A stretch of DNA of 64,000 nt, from positions 2,991,631 through 3,055,630 of the forward strand of contig NZ_CP119787.1 of the NCBI RefSeq assembly GCF_029338255.1, written 5' to 3'. The notes beneath the pieces were generated by a model that was not told the origin of the DNA, made no database searches, and worked only from the letters and a program-made list of their open reading frames with translations. The translations under genes and the position numbers were made by a program. The DNA comes from Haloarcula halobia (GTDB lineage: Archaea; Halobacteriota; Halobacteria; Halobacteriales; Haloarculaceae). Shown here one piece after another: positions 63,396 through 64,000 of this stretch. The stretch's first letter is position 1; each line of letters starts with the position of its first letter.

Positions 63396-63869
63396 CTACG
63401 CGTTCTCGACGGCCTCGATCAGTTCCGCGTAGTCGGGCTCGTTGGTCGGGTCGTCGGCGACCCAGCTGTAGGTCACCGTGCCGTCGTCGTCGACGACGAA
63501 CACCGAGCGGTTCGCGACGCCCAGCAGGCCGAGGTCCTCGATGTCGATGCGCTGGTCGTAGGCCTCGATGGCGTCGCGGTCCATGTCGCTGACGAGGGGG
63601 AAGTCCAGGTCGTGCTCGTCGCGGAAGGCGTTCTGGGAGAACGCGGAGTCGGCGCTGACGCCGAAGATGGTCGCGCCGGCGGCCTCGAAGTCGTCGAGGT
63701 GGTCCTGGAGCGCGATCATCTCGTTCGAGCACGGCGGCGTGAACGCGCCGGGGAAGAAGGCGAGGACGACCGGGCCGTCGCCTAGTTCGTCGTCCAGGTC
63801 GAACGCTTCGACTTCGCCGTTTGCGACCGTTGCGGTAAACGTCGGGGCTGTGTCACCAGTGGAAACCAT
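63396..63869 (-). CDS. Peroxiredoxin (AhpC/TSA, Bcp-like)
   Basis: 157 aa. Peroxidatic Cys in FFPGAFTPPCSNEMIALQD (about residue 48), followed by TIFGVSADSAFSQNAFRDEH and LLGVANRSVFVVDDDGTVTY. No second conserved Cys is apparent, suggesting a 1-Cys enzyme or an external thiol. It reduces peroxides. ATG 63869 was chosen; the upstream extension toward 63995 is not domain-like. Confidence 0.9.
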   Translation of the reverse strand: MVSTGDTAPTFTATVANGEVEAFDLDDELGDGPVVLAFFPGAFTPPCSNEMIALQDHLDDFEAAGATIFGVSADSAFSQNAFRDEHDLDFPLVSDMDRDAIEAYDQRIDIEDLGLLGVANRSVFVVDDDGTVTYSWVADDPTNEPDYAELIEAVENA

Positions 63870-64000
63870 CGCTTCACCCTTCGTATCACGGGCGAATAAA
63901 TGTGCCTGGAGAGAGTGTGCCACGCCCCGGCGCGCGATCCGCAGGCCGTGTCCAGTTCGCCGAAGACGAGGGGCACACCCTCCGCTCACAGCCACTCGTC

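Noticed and set aside
63986-64000. Minus-strand D-E-W-L-stop at the right edge, possibly the end of a gene outside the window
   Set aside because: Only four codons are visible; nothing supports coding beyond chance.

Overview
The window is chromosomal DNA from an extremely halophilic archaeon (class Halobacteria; the gene content looks Haloarcula/Halomicrobium-like, but the genus is inference). Supporting signs are very high GC with GC-rich third codon positions, strongly acidic proteins, and archaeal genes: GatD, Cbf5/TruB, class I HMG-CoA reductase, type II methionine aminopeptidase, zinc-LID adenylate kinase, a SAMP-type ubiquitin-like protein and a PGF-CTERM surface protein. Many starts lie about 25-30 nt below a TATA-like box, as in leaderless transcripts. 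Most of the window is ordinary, densely packed housekeeping chromosome.

Layout. 0-4 kb: partial 5-formyl-THF cyclo-ligase and the vitamin B12 importer (btuF divergent from btuCD). 4-8.3 kb: MrfA/Hrq1-like helicase, MscS channel, rhodanese, Lrp regulator. 8.4-15 kb: carA and carB (carbamoyl phosphate), with panE and an EamA transporter downstream of carB. 15-22 kb: small haloarchaeal families (DUF5815, DUF7124, DUF6149 types), two FAD oxidoreductases and a tandem pair of lipoproteins. 22.4-26.8 kb: thrB, then the conserved archaeal row adk - DUF106/EMC3 - cmk - cbf5. 27-28.9 kb: tRNA-Pro(GGG) followed by an accessory patch with hairpins, short leftover reading frames, a low-GC membrane gene between imperfect direct repeats, and a frameshifted phiH1-repressor-like gene. 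28.9-34 kb: enolase-superfamily enzyme, MoaB with an acidic repeat extension, aldo/keto reductase, hmgA and small membrane proteins. 34.5-37 kb: cupin and a second tandem lipoprotein pair. 37-47 kb: icd, asparaginase, an interrupted membrane gene, map, HIT protein, CDF transporter, tRNA methylthiotransferase, deoC, DUF63, udp. 47-53.3 kb: HPP/USP protein and a potassium cluster (RCK channel plus two TrkA-C-type membrane proteins). 53-64 kb: SAMP, GNAT, Tat-exported protein, gatD, ArsR regulator, DUF1405, DUF5802, Vms1-like hydrolase, dgcN-dgcA and a peroxiredoxin.

The most unusual signal is at two unrelated genes, lrp and icd. Just past each real stop codon lies a second, diverged copy of the last codons of that gene, again ending in a stop codon (56 and 72 nt away). 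At icd both stop codons sit in the loops of perfect hairpins. Also notable are a 13-bp operator-like sequence shared by the carA and carB promoters, a 17-bp perfect inverted repeat abutting two divergent TATA boxes, four lipoproteins sharing a VTPAPVPT module after the lipobox, and a membrane gene cut by one in-frame TGA.
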